From: Fimbriimonadales bacterium
GTDB taxonomy: Bacteria; Armatimonadota; Fimbriimonadia; Fimbriimonadales; Fimbriimonadaceae
Assembly (NCBI GenBank): GCA_026418055.1
Contig: JAOACB010000011.1
Span: 1-61,005, forward strand
DNA length: 61,005 nt
Reading direction: 5' to 3'
The translations under genes and the position numbers were made by a program. Below are positions 31,885 to 40,794 of this stretch, piece by piece (position 1 is the stretch's first letter; each line of letters starts with the position of its first letter). The notes under the pieces are model-generated. The model was not told where the DNA came from. It saw only the letters and a list, made by a program, of their open reading frames with translations, and searched no databases.

Positions 31885-33417
31885 TCAGTGCCGGAAGTGC
31901 CTCGCCCCGGTGAACACCATCGCCAAGCCGAGCCTGTCGGCGGCGGCGATGACGTCTTGGTCCTTCTTGCTCCCTCCAGGCTGCACGATCGCCGCGATGC
32001 CGGCCTGCGCGGCGGTCTCGATGCTGTCTGGGAACGGGAAGAACGCATCGCTCGCCAGCACCGCGCCTCGCGCCGCCTCCCCTGCCTGCTCGAGAGCCAG
32101 ACGGACGGACTGCACGCGGTTCATCTGGCCCGTCCCAACGCCGAGCAGGCGGGTCGAAGTGCCCACGACGATGGCGTTGGACTTCACGTGCCGCACGACC
32201 GTCCACATCAGTCGCAGAGCGTCCAGCTGGTCCGCCGAGGGTTGGCGTGCGGTCACCGCGCGCCACTCTGATGGCGGCTCCTCGTCGGTGTCCTGCGCGA
32301 GCCAGCCACCCCGAATGGCGCGGACCCTCAGCTCGGGCGTGTCGGAGGGAACCGGAGCCTCCAGAAGCCTCACGTTCTGACCCCAGCCGCTGCGGCTCCG
32401 GAACACATCCAGAGCGGCCTCGGTGAAGGACTCTGCCACCACGACCTCGAGGAAGTTCCCCTTCTCGCACATCGCTTCGGCGAGGGAAGCGTCCGCCATC
32501 CCGTGGAACGCCGCGATGCCCCCAAAGGCCGAGACGGGATCGGAGGCTCGGGCCAGTCGGTACGCCTCTCCGGGGTCCGAGCCGATCGCGGCGCCGCAAG
32601 GGTTCCCGTGCTTGATGATCGCCACCGCTCCCTTCGGAAGGTCCGTGGCGAGCTCCCACGCGGCGTCCGCGTCCAACAGGTTGTTGTAGCTCAGTTCGGA
32701 GCCCCAAACCTGGCGCGCTTGAGCGACCCCGGGAAAACCCAGAGGATCCCAGTAGAGGGCGGCGGCCTGGTGCGGGTTCTCGCCGTAGCGCAGGGTTCGG
32801 GCGAGGCGCATTCCCAGCGTCAGCGTTTCGGGGAAGCCGGGATCCCCGGCGCTCAGGTAGCGCGCCACCAGAGAGTCGTAGTAGGCGGTGTGTCGGAAGG
32901 CCTTGGCAGCGAGCCGGCGCCTCAACCCGGAGAGGCGGTTCTCGCGGATCGCTTCCAAGACGGCGTCGTAGTCCTGCGGATCGACCACGACGGCGACGTT
33001 GGCATGGTTCTTGGCGGCGGCGCGGATCATCGCCGGACCGCCGATGTCGATCGACTCGATGGCCTCGTCGGGCTCGTGCGGACGTGTGACCGTCTCCTCG
33101 AAGCGGTACAGGTTGATCGCGGCCACGGAGATGGGGCGGATGCCGGCCTCCGCCATCTGGCGGCGGTGGTCTTCGGAGCGAACGTCGCCGAGCAGCCCGC
33201 CGTGGACCTTCGGGTGCAGCGTCTTCACCCGGCCGTCCAGCATTTCGGGGAGGCCCGTCAGATCCGCCACGTCGGTCGTCGGGAGGCCAGCATCCCGCAG
33301 CGTCCGGGCGGTTCCGCCGGTGCTCACCAGACCGAAGCCCAGTTCGGCCAGGCCGCGGGCGAAGGCGACGATGCCGGTCTTGTCGGTAACGGAGAGCAGC
33401 GCGAGAGGTTGGCTCAT
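31885..33417 (-). CDS. purH: Bifunctional AICAR transformylase / IMP cyclohydrolase
   Basis: 510 residues, the last two steps of de novo IMP synthesis. N-terminal cyclohydrolase domain: 'ALLSVTDKTGIVAFARGLAE', 'STGGTARTLRDAG', 'GRVKTLHPKVHGGLL'. C-terminal transformylase: 'AIIKHGNPCGAAIG' and 'SDAFFPFPDSIE', and it ends RHFRH as expected. The start overlaps the stop of the upstream Ig-like gene (ATGA), an unusual partner for purH. GGCCAG-C-CTGGCC at 31860-31872 after the stop may contribute to termination. Confidence 0.97.
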   Translation of the reverse strand: MSQPLALLSVTDKTGIVAFARGLAELGFGLVSTGGTARTLRDAGLPTTDVADLTGLPEMLDGRVKTLHPKVHGGLLGDVRSEDHRRQMAEAGIRPISVAAINLYRFEETVTRPHEPDEAIESIDIGGPAMIRAAAKNHANVAVVVDPQDYDAVLEAIRENRLSGLRRRLAAKAFRHTAYYDSLVARYLSAGDPGFPETLTLGMRLARTLRYGENPHQAAALYWDPLGFPGVAQARQVWGSELSYNNLLDADAAWELATDLPKGAVAIIKHGNPCGAAIGSDPGEAYRLARASDPVSAFGGIAAFHGMADASLAEAMCEKGNFLEVVVAESFTEAALDVFRSRSGWGQNVRLLEAPVPSDTPELRVRAIRGGWLAQDTDEEPPSEWRAVTARQPSADQLDALRLMWTVVRHVKSNAIVVGTSTRLLGVGTGQMNRVQSVRLALEQAGEAARGAVLASDAFFPFPDSIETAAQAGIAAIVQPGGSKKDQDVIAAADRLGLAMVFTGARHFRH

Positions 33418-34970
33418 GGCATCGGGAGTTCGGTTTCCGTCGGTGGCTCGGGAGGCACGACGGTGACCGTGATGGCCTTCTCCACGGTCCTACCCTCCGA
33501 GTCGTAGGCGACGAGGCGGAAGGTGGTGGTCTTTTGCACGTCGACCTCCTGGAACCCCTCGGTGGGATCCACCTTCTGCTTCGTGCCGTTGTAGATCAGC
33601 TCGGCCCGCACGGCGTTGGTCAGCTGCCACTCGAGGCGCACGAGGCCCGGTCCGGCGGTGAGTTTCTCCGGGCTCGCCGCGAAGGCCACCACCTTGGCCT
33701 GGCTGGGATCTACGACGGTGACCTTGATGGTCTTGCGGTCGGACTCTCCCTTGTCGTTGACGGCGACGAGCGTGTACTCGATGGTTCCTAGCCTCTCCGG
33801 CTTGATCTCCACCTCGGGAGCGGCTTGGTTGAGGTCGATCCCAGGCGGCGAGAGCGTGAGCCTTGCGGCGTTGCGTGCGCGGTAGCGCACCGCCAGGGGT
33901 TGCCCGAGCTCGATCGTGGTCGGCGAGATCGAGAACTCCTCGATCTTCGGCTTGGGCACCGCTGGAGGCTCCTCGACCGAGAACGGAATCTCGATCCTCT
34001 GGCCTTGGACGGACCCGCGATACGGGATCGCCACCAGCATCCCGGGCGCCTTGGGGAAGAACTGGGTGGTGCCCATGGGCTGCATCACCACTCGCTCTTC
34101 GTCGCCCACCGACAGCTTGAGGCTGTCGGCGCTGTCCAGCCGCCACTGCACGACGAGGGGCGAGTCCCTCAGGATCGAGGAGCTCTCGAGCGTGACGCGA
34201 GCCACGGGTTGGCGCGGCCGGAGGGTCCACCATGCCGAAGCCAGCAGAGCCAGCAGGAAGATGGCCACGAGCCCTGCGGTGGAAATCAGCGGCCGCCTCT
34301 CGAGATGCGCCTGAGCGGAGCAGGACACGGCAGGCTGCGAAACGCTCCGCGCGGTCACGTTGAACGCGAAGAGCTGCACGCCGCCGAAAGGAGGAATGCG
34401 ACGGAGACCCGCCTCGAACGCCACCCTTCGCTGCTGGCCCGGCGCGAGCACCACCTGGTCCGTCTCGAAGCTCAGCACGCACTCGTCTTCGGGATCCGAA
34501 TAGCCGAGGACGAGGGTTTCCTCCGTGTTGCCGAGATTGGCGAGCGTCAGCTCGAAAGCGTCGGTTCGCCGGGTCGGTCCGACCGCGCCTCGGCGGGGCT
34601 CGATGTCGGCGCTCAGGTGGTGGAACGGGGCCACCTCCAGCATCGCCTGGCAGGCGCGCGTCTCGCCGGTGGCGAGCGAACGGACCCGCACGACGAAGGG
34701 GTAGCTGCCCGCGACGCTCTCGCTGGTGCGCGGAGGTCGGAGAACAAGGCGAACCTGGAACGGCTCGGAGCCGGACGGCTGGAACGTCGGCACGGGCACG
34801 GCGACCCACTCGGGATCGAGGCCCTCTTGGGAGAGTTCGAACGTCTCGGGTTCGCTCGCGGGGCCGGAGGTCTCGGCGGGCACGGACCGGCTGACTTCGA
34901 TCGTCAGAGTCGCCGAGCGGCCGGGCTCGACCGAGACCACGTCGCCGTCCAGCTTGACCGTGAAACCCAT
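33414..34970 (-). CDS. Ig-like domain membrane protein of unknown function
   Basis: 518 residues from ATG 34970. Beta-sandwich repeats of the NEW1/COG1470 type come first ('VSVEPGRSATLTIEVSRSV', 'LANLGNTEETLVLGYSDPED'), then one membrane segment at about residues 231-250, then three more Ig-like repeats ('IEEFSISPTTIELGQPLAVR', 'VVAFAASPEKLTAGPGLVRL'). No signal peptide, so the N-terminal part may be cytoplasmic. There is no ribosome site; TAAACT lies 10 bases before the ATG, another possible leaderless start. It is coupled to purH downstream for no evident reason. Confidence 0.75.
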   Translation of the reverse strand: MGFTVKLDGDVVSVEPGRSATLTIEVSRSVPAETSGPASEPETFELSQEGLDPEWVAVPVPTFQPSGSEPFQVRLVLRPPRTSESVAGSYPFVVRVRSLATGETRACQAMLEVAPFHHLSADIEPRRGAVGPTRRTDAFELTLANLGNTEETLVLGYSDPEDECVLSFETDQVVLAPGQQRRVAFEAGLRRIPPFGGVQLFAFNVTARSVSQPAVSCSAQAHLERRPLISTAGLVAIFLLALLASAWWTLRPRQPVARVTLESSSILRDSPLVVQWRLDSADSLKLSVGDEERVVMQPMGTTQFFPKAPGMLVAIPYRGSVQGQRIEIPFSVEEPPAVPKPKIEEFSISPTTIELGQPLAVRYRARNAARLTLSPPGIDLNQAAPEVEIKPERLGTIEYTLVAVNDKGESDRKTIKVTVVDPSQAKVVAFAASPEKLTAGPGLVRLEWQLTNAVRAELIYNGTKQKVDPTEGFQEVDVQKTTTFRLVAYDSEGRTVEKAITVTVVPPEPPTETELPMP

Positions 34971-35026
34971 CGCAAGCTGGAGTTTAGCAGAACCGGAAGC
35001 GTGCCCCGTGCGTTCTACTGAAACGT
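34971..35026. promoter_or_regulatory. 56-bp divergent promoter region, Ig-like gene / ceramidase-like gene
   Basis: Minus: TAAACT (34986-34981), 10 bases, ATG 34970. Plus: TCTACT (35014-35019), 7 bases, ATG 35027. Both lack ribosome sites. Confidence 0.45.
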
Positions 35027-36211
35027 ATGCTGCCGGCATTGCTCGCGCTCGCCTCCGCGACGTTCCGCTTGGCCGACGTCGATCTCACCCCCACGGAGCC
35101 GTTGCCGCTCGGTGGCTACACCGAGCGCGGCGCGGCGGTCTTCGAGCCCGGGGGAGAGCCGCTGATGGCGCGTGCGCTGGTCCTCGAGGCGGGTTCCAAG
35201 CGTCTGGTCTGGCTCGCCGTGGAGGCTCTGACGGTGCCCGAGAGCCTCGTGGCCAGGGTGCGCTCCCAAGCTCCGACCGGCACGGACGTGGTGCTGAGCG
35301 CCACGCACACGCACTGCGCCCCCGACAGCCAGATGCTGAACGAGAGGATGAAGATCCCGGTGCCCGGCGTCGCCACCTACAGGGCTCGGCAGCTCGAATG
35401 GACCGCGGGGCGCCTGAGCGAGGCGATCCGGCGGTCTCTGCAGTCGTCGGCGGTGCCCTTGGGCAGGCTTGAGGCGAGGATCGCAGAGACGGCGGGTCTG
35501 AACCGCGCTCGCCGGGCAGGCGATCGTCCCGACGCTCGCGCCTACCGCATCTCCGCAGGCGGCGCGCCGCTGTTCCAGGCCTTCGCGGCGCATCCGGTGC
35601 TGCTGGGTCCCGAGCACCGGAGATTGGATCCCGAGTGGCCGGGCTGGCTGATGAGGGAGGCCGGGGGCATCGTGCTCACCGGCGCCATTGGAGACGTTTC
35701 TCCGGTGCCGCCGAGCGGTCCGCGGGCGGATCTGCCAAGGTTGTTCGCCCAGGCTCTGCGGTCGGCGCTCGACGCCTCGCCCCCGAGGGACCTCGGGTCG
35801 GGGGTGGCTTGGACGTTCGAGCCGATCCCTCTCGGCACGGCGGTGCCGCACCCCGAGTTCGCGAAGGCCAACCGTGTGCCCGAAGCCCTGGCGCGCCTCG
35901 CGGTGAGCCGCTTCGCGCCGCCGACCGCGGAGCTGATCGTGCTGCGGCTCGGCAGGGCTTTGGTGGTGGGGATACCGGGAGAGCCGACTTCGGCTGTCGG
36001 AAGGCGCCTCGCCGAGGTCGGTCGGCAGAAGGGCTTCGATCCGGTGGTCGTGGCCTCCCACGTGGGTGGCTGGATCGGCTACATCCTAACCTCAGCGGAG
36101 TACGCCGAAGGTGGGTACGAGGCGACGCTGGCGTTCCATGGCCCCGGCTTGGCCGACAGGCTGGAGGGGGCCGTGGAGAGGGCCGTTCAGCGGATTTCCC
36201 AGATGCGGTAG
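35027..36211 (+). CDS. Neutral/alkaline ceramidase-like hydrolase
   Basis: 394 residues, about the length of the catalytic domain. 'ADVDLTPTEPLPLGGYTERG' at the start, SATHTHCAPD (zinc-ligand histidines), 'FAAHPVLLGPEH' and LTGAIGDVSP follow the pattern of neutral ceramidases and their many bacterial relatives, whose real substrates are mostly unknown. The hydrophobic N-terminus is short (MLPALLALASA), possibly a weak signal. No leader; TCTACT lies 7 bases before the ATG. The 3' end overlaps the M48 peptidase by 25 bp. Confidence 0.8.
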   Translation: MLPALLALASATFRLADVDLTPTEPLPLGGYTERGAAVFEPGGEPLMARALVLEAGSKRLVWLAVEALTVPESLVARVRSQAPTGTDVVLSATHTHCAPDSQMLNERMKIPVPGVATYRARQLEWTAGRLSEAIRRSLQSSAVPLGRLEARIAETAGLNRARRAGDRPDARAYRISAGGAPLFQAFAAHPVLLGPEHRRLDPEWPGWLMREAGGIVLTGAIGDVSPVPPSGPRADLPRLFAQALRSALDASPPRDLGSGVAWTFEPIPLGTAVPHPEFAKANRVPEALARLAVSRFAPPTAELIVLRLGRALVVGIPGEPTSAVGRRLAEVGRQKGFDPVVVASHVGGWIGYILTSAEYAEGGYEATLAFHGPGLADRLEGAVERAVQRISQMR

Positions 36212-37377
36212 CTGAGGAAGTACAGGCTCCGCTTGATGGCTTGCACCGAAGCGAACGCGGCGTCCTCCACCGATTGACCCGCGAGGGAAGCGTCGTCCGC
36301 GGTGATGCGGAAGAGCTCCTTGCCGAGTCCCACAACCCTGCCGTCCTCTCGCGCCGACACCTGGAACAGCTCGGGAACGCGGTCGAAGAACGCGTTGAGC
36401 TTGGAGCAGGCCTTTTCGGCGCGAGCCAGCGCGTCCGGTCCCGCCAGAGTGGCGATGCGGCTGCCGTTGAACCGGATCTCGACCGAGCCTTGGGCCTTCC
36501 CCGGCTCCGCCAGAGCGCGGAACGTGCGGGTCACCTTGCTCCGCTCGATCGGGACGCCCGCGGCTCGGATTTTGGCGGCCAGCTCCATCGCGCGGTCCCT
36601 GGAGGGAGGGTGCGTCCGATAGATGCCCCAGTCGATCTTGGGCCGGTTGCGCTCGTCGACCGCGAGCCGCTCCATGAACGTGAGGATTCCCACCGGGTTG
36701 TAACGGCTCTTGAGCATGTACTGCAGACCTCCGTCGTCGGCCGCCTGTTCCGCCTGCTGGCTCCATCCGCTGCCGGCCGCCAGACCGACCAGCTGTCCCA
36801 GCATCATGAGGTCTCCGGTGGCCTGTCCGCCCGAGAAGATCGCCACGAGGATCATCGGCAGCGTGATGGCCTGGAGGCGGCTTTGCTCGCGCTGGAGGGT
36901 CGCCAGGTGGCGGAACGCCGCGTGGGCGATCTCGTGGGCGAGAACCCCCGCCAGCTCATCGTCGCTCTCGGCGTACTCGATGAGCCCTTCGTACACGTAG
37001 ATGAACCCGCCGGGCAACGAGAACGCGTTGACGTCCTTGCCCTCCAGGACCTTGAACGTGTACTCGAACGCGTTCTTGCGCGGGTCTCCCCACAGGACGC
37101 GCGGTTGGAGCGAGTTCGCTATGGCGGCCAGCTCGGAACCGATGCGCTGGACGCGCTCCTGGTACTCCGAGTTCTTCGAAACGCGGTACTGCTTCTCGAC
37201 CTCCGCGGCATACCTGCGTCCGAGCTCCACGTCGCGAGCGAGGTCCTCGGCGTGGGCGTCCCGACGCGCTTGGGCCGCCTGGTCCGCGCGGGCGGCTGGG
37301 ACGGCGGGCGGCTCGTCGGCCCGGCCGCAAGGGGCCAGCACCGCGAGTGCGAACAGGGGGAGGAGGTGGCTCTTCAA
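36187..37377 (-). CDS. M48-family metalloprotease, exported
   Basis: 396 residues. Signal peptide (MKSHLLPLFALAVLAPCGRA; the LAPC is lipobox-like but has Pro at -1). Zinc site HEIAH in 'ELAGVLAHEIAHAAFRH' at about residues 144-148, with the third ligand in 'QQAEQAADDGGLQYM'. This is the BepA/LoiP type used in outer-membrane protein quality control. 'NAFSLPGGFIYVYEGLIEYA' is a family signature. It seems to start with TTG 37377, whose ribosome site AAAGGA lies inside the cupin stop region. Last gene of a four-gene operon. Confidence 0.9.
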   Translation of the reverse strand: MKSHLLPLFALAVLAPCGRADEPPAVPAARADQAAQARRDAHAEDLARDVELGRRYAAEVEKQYRVSKNSEYQERVQRIGSELAAIANSLQPRVLWGDPRKNAFEYTFKVLEGKDVNAFSLPGGFIYVYEGLIEYAESDDELAGVLAHEIAHAAFRHLATLQREQSRLQAITLPMILVAIFSGGQATGDLMMLGQLVGLAAGSGWSQQAEQAADDGGLQYMLKSRYNPVGILTFMERLAVDERNRPKIDWGIYRTHPPSRDRAMELAAKIRAAGVPIERSKVTRTFRALAEPGKAQGSVEIRFNGSRIATLAGPDALARAEKACSKLNAFFDRVPELFQVSAREDGRVVGLGKELFRITADDASLAGQSVEDAAFASVQAIKRSLYFLSYRIWEIR

Positions 37378-37381
37378 CGCG

Positions 37382-37786
37382 TCATCCTTTGGACGTTCCA
37401 GCCGCCTCGTCGGGGTCCAGAAGTTCGGGACGGTCTCGTTCGCGATCCACGACGCAGAGGATCCTCAGGGCGACCGAGCCGTCGTTCGAGAAGCGGTGCG
37501 GCTGGAGGGGATCCACGCGGACGACATCCATGGGGCCGATCGGATGCCAGGCGTCTCCGAGTCTCACGCGACCGCGGCCAGCGAGCACGAGCACGAGGTG
37601 CGAGTGCCGGTGTCGTTCGAAGGACGTGAAGCCGCCGGGCTCGATCTCGAAGCACCGCGCCTCGAATCCGCAGGCGAGGTTGTCGGTGAAGACCCTCCGC
37701 GAGACGCCCACCCAAGTCCCGGGCTCGTCCTTGTAGCGGGTCTGCGCCACGTCGGGCCATTCGCCGTTCTGGAAGCGGTAGATCAC
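37382..37786 (-). CDS. Cupin-domain protein
   Basis: 134 residues. Conserved cupin motif 1 is present ('EPGGFTSFERHRHSHLVLVL' with AGRGRVRLGD) and motif 2 (VVRVDPLQPHRFSNDGS), giving His ligands for a metal. The function may be as an isomerase, dioxygenase or sensor. GTG 37786 overlaps the stop of the upstream dehydrogenase (GTGA) and the 3' end touches the M48 gene. Confidence 0.85.
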   Translation of the reverse strand: MIYRFQNGEWPDVAQTRYKDEPGTWVGVSRRVFTDNLACGFEARCFEIEPGGFTSFERHRHSHLVLVLAGRGRVRLGDAWHPIGPMDVVRVDPLQPHRFSNDGSVALRILCVVDRERDRPELLDPDEAAGTSKG

Positions 37787-38739
37787 TCGAACACCACCAT
37801 CGCCTTGAGCCACTCTCCCCGTTTCATACGCTCGTAGGCCAGCGGCAGGTCCCCGAGAGGGATGAAGTGGCTGACCACCTGCTCGGCGCGCACTCTGCCG
37901 GCCCGCAACCATCGGAGCGCCTCTGCCAGGTCCTCGGGACCGGCCGAATAGGAGGGGATCAGCTCCACCTCTCGGAAGTACAGCCCGGTTTGGTCCAAAG
38001 GCAGGCGGGATCCCGGCGCCATCGGGGCGAACAGCACGACCCTTCCTCCGGGACGAACGAGTTGGATTCCCCGAAGGATCGCGGACTCGGTGCCCGGACA
38101 AACGAACACCACGTCGAAGGAGTTCGCCGCCGGGTCGCGGTCGGTTGCGAGGCCGAGGTTTGCAGCCCACTGCAGGCGCTGCTCCGCGAGGTCGATGCCC
38201 AAGGCGCCGTCCAGCAACAGGAGGTGCAGGAGACCCATGGTTCCGAGCCCTACCACGGCGGCCGGCTCCCCGGGCAGCCATCGGGATCTCCGGATGGACT
38301 TGGCTACGGTGCCCAAGGGTTCGAGGAGCGCCGCATCGATCGGCCGAAGGTCGTCCACCCGGTGGGTGTCGCAAAGGTTGGACGCCGGCACGGCCACCTT
38401 CTCGGACAGGCCGCCGGGGATCAATCGCGTGGACCTCCAGACGGGGCAGTGGACGGGCCGGCCTGAGGAGCACCATAGGCACGAGCCGCAAGGCGCGTGG
38501 TGATGGGGGGCGACCAGGGAGCCTACCGGGAAGCGAGGATCGTCCGACGCCTCCACGACGCCGCACACCTCGTGGCCGAGCACATGCGGCACCTTGGAGT
38601 CCATGTACCAATCCATGAGTTCTCCGGTGCAAAGGCCGCTGGCCAGGGACCTCAACAACAGGCCGCCCTCGGGGAGGCCCGGCTCCTGTTCCCGATCGAT
38701 GACGACCCGGCCGTTTCCGACGTAGCGAGCGAGCCTCAC
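37783..38739 (-). CDS. Zinc-dependent alcohol dehydrogenase-like protein, second of a tandem pair
   Basis: 318 residues. The GroES-like half has Cys (SLASGLCTGELM), GHE (VLGHEVCGVV) and structural zinc cysteines (CGSCLWCSSGRPVHC). The nucleotide-binding half reads VVGLGTMGLLHLLLL and is short, followed by 'VRPGGRVVLFAPM'. It is about 20 residues shorter than its neighbour, with only a short stretch between the glycine-rich loop and DGALGIDLAEQR; it may have lost part of the Rossmann fold. GTG 38739 overlaps the upstream stop. Confidence 0.85.
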   Translation of the reverse strand: MRLARYVGNGRVVIDREQEPGLPEGGLLLRSLASGLCTGELMDWYMDSKVPHVLGHEVCGVVEASDDPRFPVGSLVAPHHHAPCGSCLWCSSGRPVHCPVWRSTRLIPGGLSEKVAVPASNLCDTHRVDDLRPIDAALLEPLGTVAKSIRRSRWLPGEPAAVVGLGTMGLLHLLLLDGALGIDLAEQRLQWAANLGLATDRDPAANSFDVVFVCPGTESAILRGIQLVRPGGRVVLFAPMAPGSRLPLDQTGLYFREVELIPSYSAGPEDLAEALRWLRAGRVRAEQVVSHFIPLGDLPLAYERMKRGEWLKAMVVFE

Positions 38740-39755
38740 GGTTGGAACACGTACTTGATGCCGACGCCATTCCGCAGGCGATCGAACACCGAGGCCGCCT
38801 CCTCCAGGCACGCCGTGCCCGTGATCAGCCGCTCCAACCCGAGCATGCCGCTGGTCAGCCATTCCCGCGCCGTCGCGACGGCCGCGGTGCCGAAGTGGAA
38901 CGGACTCAGAACCGTGATCTGATCGTAGTGCAACCGCCGCGTGTCGAAGCAGGCCTTCGTTCCCGGCGGGCAACCTCCGAACAGCATCAGCCAGCCGCCC
39001 CTGCGGACCCAATCCGAGCTCCGCTCCCACATCGTCGGAACCCCGACGCACTCGATCACCGCATCGAACCCCACGCCGTCCAGCGGACGGAGGTCCTGCA
39101 GGTGCGCGGTCTCGGCTCCCAGGGACTCTCCCACAGCCAGGCGCAGAGGGTTGCGGCCGGCCAGCACCACCTTGCCGACGCCCAGCCGACGGAGGGCCGC
39201 GACGAACATGAGGCCGATCGCGCCGGGACCCACGACGGCCACGGAGCGCTCGCTCGGGGAGGCCCCCGGGAACCCGCACTTCGCGAGCTCCATCAAGCCC
39301 TGGGCCACGCAGGACAGCGGCTCCAAGAGGCTCGCCAAGGGAAACGGCAGGGTCGGCGGTTTTGGGAACACGTTGAGCCGAGCGATCCTGGCGGGAATGA
39401 GCAGCAGCTCCGCGAACGAGCCCAGCACCTTGGTCGACATGAGCGACTCGCAGAGGTTCTCCTGCCCGTCGCGGCACCACCGGCATGCCTTGCAGGGGGC
39501 GGAGTGCACGCCCATGACCTCGTCGCCGGGTCGGAAGCCCGCGCCCTCTCCCGCTTCGACCACCACTCCGGCGTACTCGTGCCCGAACACCCCGGGCATC
39601 GGGATGGCCGGGTGGCCGCGCAGGAACGCCTTGAGGTCCGTTCCGCACGTGGTGGCGGCCCGGACGCGAAGGAGAAGATCGCCGGGCCCTGGCCGGGGGT
39701 CCTCGACTTCCGCATGGACGATCCGGCCTGGCTCCTGCAGGATCACGGCGCGCAT
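38736..39755 (-). CDS. Zinc-dependent alcohol (threonine/sorbitol type) dehydrogenase, first of a tandem pair
   Basis: 339 residues. Catalytic zinc Cys in TTCGTDLKAFLRGHP, GHEYAGVVVEAGEGAGF, structural zinc CKACRWCRDGQENLC and Rossmann loop VVGPGAIGLMFVAAL. It would oxidise a secondary alcohol or polyol with NAD(P); the substrate is unknown. ATG 39755 is chosen because homology begins at MRAVILQEPG. It diverges from the SRPBCC gene over 77 bp; no strong promoter is seen on this strand. Confidence 0.9.
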   Translation of the reverse strand: MRAVILQEPGRIVHAEVEDPRPGPGDLLLRVRAATTCGTDLKAFLRGHPAIPMPGVFGHEYAGVVVEAGEGAGFRPGDEVMGVHSAPCKACRWCRDGQENLCESLMSTKVLGSFAELLLIPARIARLNVFPKPPTLPFPLASLLEPLSCVAQGLMELAKCGFPGASPSERSVAVVGPGAIGLMFVAALRRLGVGKVVLAGRNPLRLAVGESLGAETAHLQDLRPLDGVGFDAVIECVGVPTMWERSSDWVRRGGWLMLFGGCPPGTKACFDTRRLHYDQITVLSPFHFGTAAVATAREWLTSGMLGLERLITGTACLEEAASVFDRLRNGVGIKYVFQP

Positions 39756-39819
39756 AGGTTCTGGGCGCCCCGGAGGCGCCTCGCTCAGGGTACCCGGCCC
39801 GGTGAGGTACCGGCATAGG

Positions 39820-39825
39820 TACACT
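39820..39825 (+). promoter_or_regulatory. -10 box of the SRPBCC gene
   Basis: TACACT, 7 bases before ATG 39833, no ribosome site; leaderless pattern. Confidence 0.5.
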
Positions 39826-39832
39826 GACTCCC

Positions 39833-40297
39833 ATGCCGACCGTGGAGAACACCGTGTGGAGCCGCGCGCCCCTCGAGGTGCTCTACGCCGTCGCCAAGGA
39901 CAACGAGAGGTTCCCGGAATTCATGTCCGACGTCAAGGCGGTGCAGGTCTTGGAGTCGGACGGGCGGCGCGTGGTTTCCCATTGGTCCGCTGTGGTTCCT
40001 ACCTTCCGACTGAAGGTCCGTTGGACGCAGGAGGACGTTTGGGACGATGCCGCGAGGACCTGCCGCTTCCGCCAGCTGGAGGGGGACTACGACCGCCTCG
40101 AGGGGGTCTGGACGTTCCGCGAGGAGAATGGTGGCACCCGCTTCGACAGCTTCTGCGAGTACGAGTACAACGTGCCGACCCTTGGCCCGCTCGTGAAGAA
40201 GGTCGTGCACGCGCTTGTGATCAAGAACCTCGACAACGTGCTGCAGGCGATCGCCAAGCGCGCGGAGTCGATCGCGGACAGAGCGACGGGCTCCTGA
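39833..40297 (+). CDS. SRPBCC (START/polyketide-cyclase, RatA/COQ10-like) protein
   Basis: 154 residues of the helix-grip fold: 'APLEVLYAVAKDNERFPEFM' at the N-terminus and a long C-terminal helix ('VVHALVIKNLDNVLQAIAKR'). Related proteins bind lipids, quinones or polyketides. No catalytic residues can be named. Its stop is 3 bp from the stop of the converging DtxR-type gene, with no terminator visible. Confidence 0.85.
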   Translation: MPTVENTVWSRAPLEVLYAVAKDNERFPEFMSDVKAVQVLESDGRRVVSHWSAVVPTFRLKVRWTQEDVWDDAARTCRFRQLEGDYDRLEGVWTFREENGGTRFDSFCEYEYNVPTLGPLVKKVVHALVIKNLDNVLQAIAKRAESIADRATGS

Positions 40298-40300
40298 GGG

Positions 40301-40699
40301 TCACCTGCCGTCGAGCTCGCGACGGAACGCGTCGATCGTCTGTTCGCTGACGTGGTGCATGATGCCCTCCGCGTCGGCGTCGGCGACCTCCGGCGGCACG
40401 CCGATCTTCTCGAGGTATCTCCGCACCAGGCGGTGGTTCTCGCGCGCCTTCTGAGCCAGCGCCCGTCCCTTCTCCGTCAGCCGCACGGGCCGGTAGGGCG
40501 GGGACTCGAGCAGGCCTTCCCGCTTCAGGCGCTGGATGGTCTTGGAAACGGCGACGTTCGAGACGCCGAGGATCTCCGCGAGGTCGCAAAGGCGCGCGCG
40601 CCCCTTCTCGCGCAGGAGGTCGTCGATCAGTTCGCAGTAGTCCTCCGCATACTCTCTGCGGTGGTCTGCGCGGGTTCGCTGGTATCGGTTGAGCTGCAT
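40301..40699 (-). CDS. DtxR/MntR-family metal-dependent transcriptional repressor
   Basis: 132 residues. Winged helix at about residues 18-70 ('LREKGRARLCDLAEILGVSN', 'ISKTIQRLKREGLL'-like VSKTIQRLKREGLLE), then the dimerisation domain ('RYLEKIGVPPEVADADAEGI' with MHHVSEQTIDAF). Metal ligands include Glu/His in AEGIMHHVSE. There is no SH3-like domain, as in MntR. Probably senses Mn or Fe. GGAGGG lies just before ATG 40699 and TAAAGT (near 40735-40740) is a possible -10. It diverges from ftsE over 95 bp; no classical MntR or DtxR box is visible. Confidence 0.9.
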   Translation of the reverse strand: MQLNRYQRTRADHRREYAEDYCELIDDLLREKGRARLCDLAEILGVSNVAVSKTIQRLKREGLLESPPYRPVRLTEKGRALAQKARENHRLVRRYLEKIGVPPEVADADAEGIMHHVSEQTIDAFRRELDGR

Positions 40700-40775
40700 C
40701 GGTCCCTCCGTTGGGTACTGCCTGCAACCCCACTTTACCTACGCTTTGGGTCTTTCGGCGCGCGGTTTCTGCGGG

Positions 40776-40781
40776 TACGAT
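40776..40781 (+). promoter_or_regulatory. -10 candidate for ftsE-ftsX-envC
   Basis: TACGAT, 13 bases before ATG 40795. No Shine-Dalgarno sequence, giving at most a leader of a few bases. Confidence 0.35.
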
Positions 40782-40794
40782 TCACCGCTGTTCG

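Noticed and set aside
39781-39822. Repeated GGTAC triplets as an iteron or operator
   Set aside because: Short, irregularly spaced and imperfect; not above what GC-rich intergenic DNA can show.
37783-39852. Single 689-codon frame suggesting a fused double dehydrogenase
   Set aside because: The upstream half of this frame is an out-of-frame reading of the first dehydrogenase. Two genes with a GTGA overlap explain the DNA.
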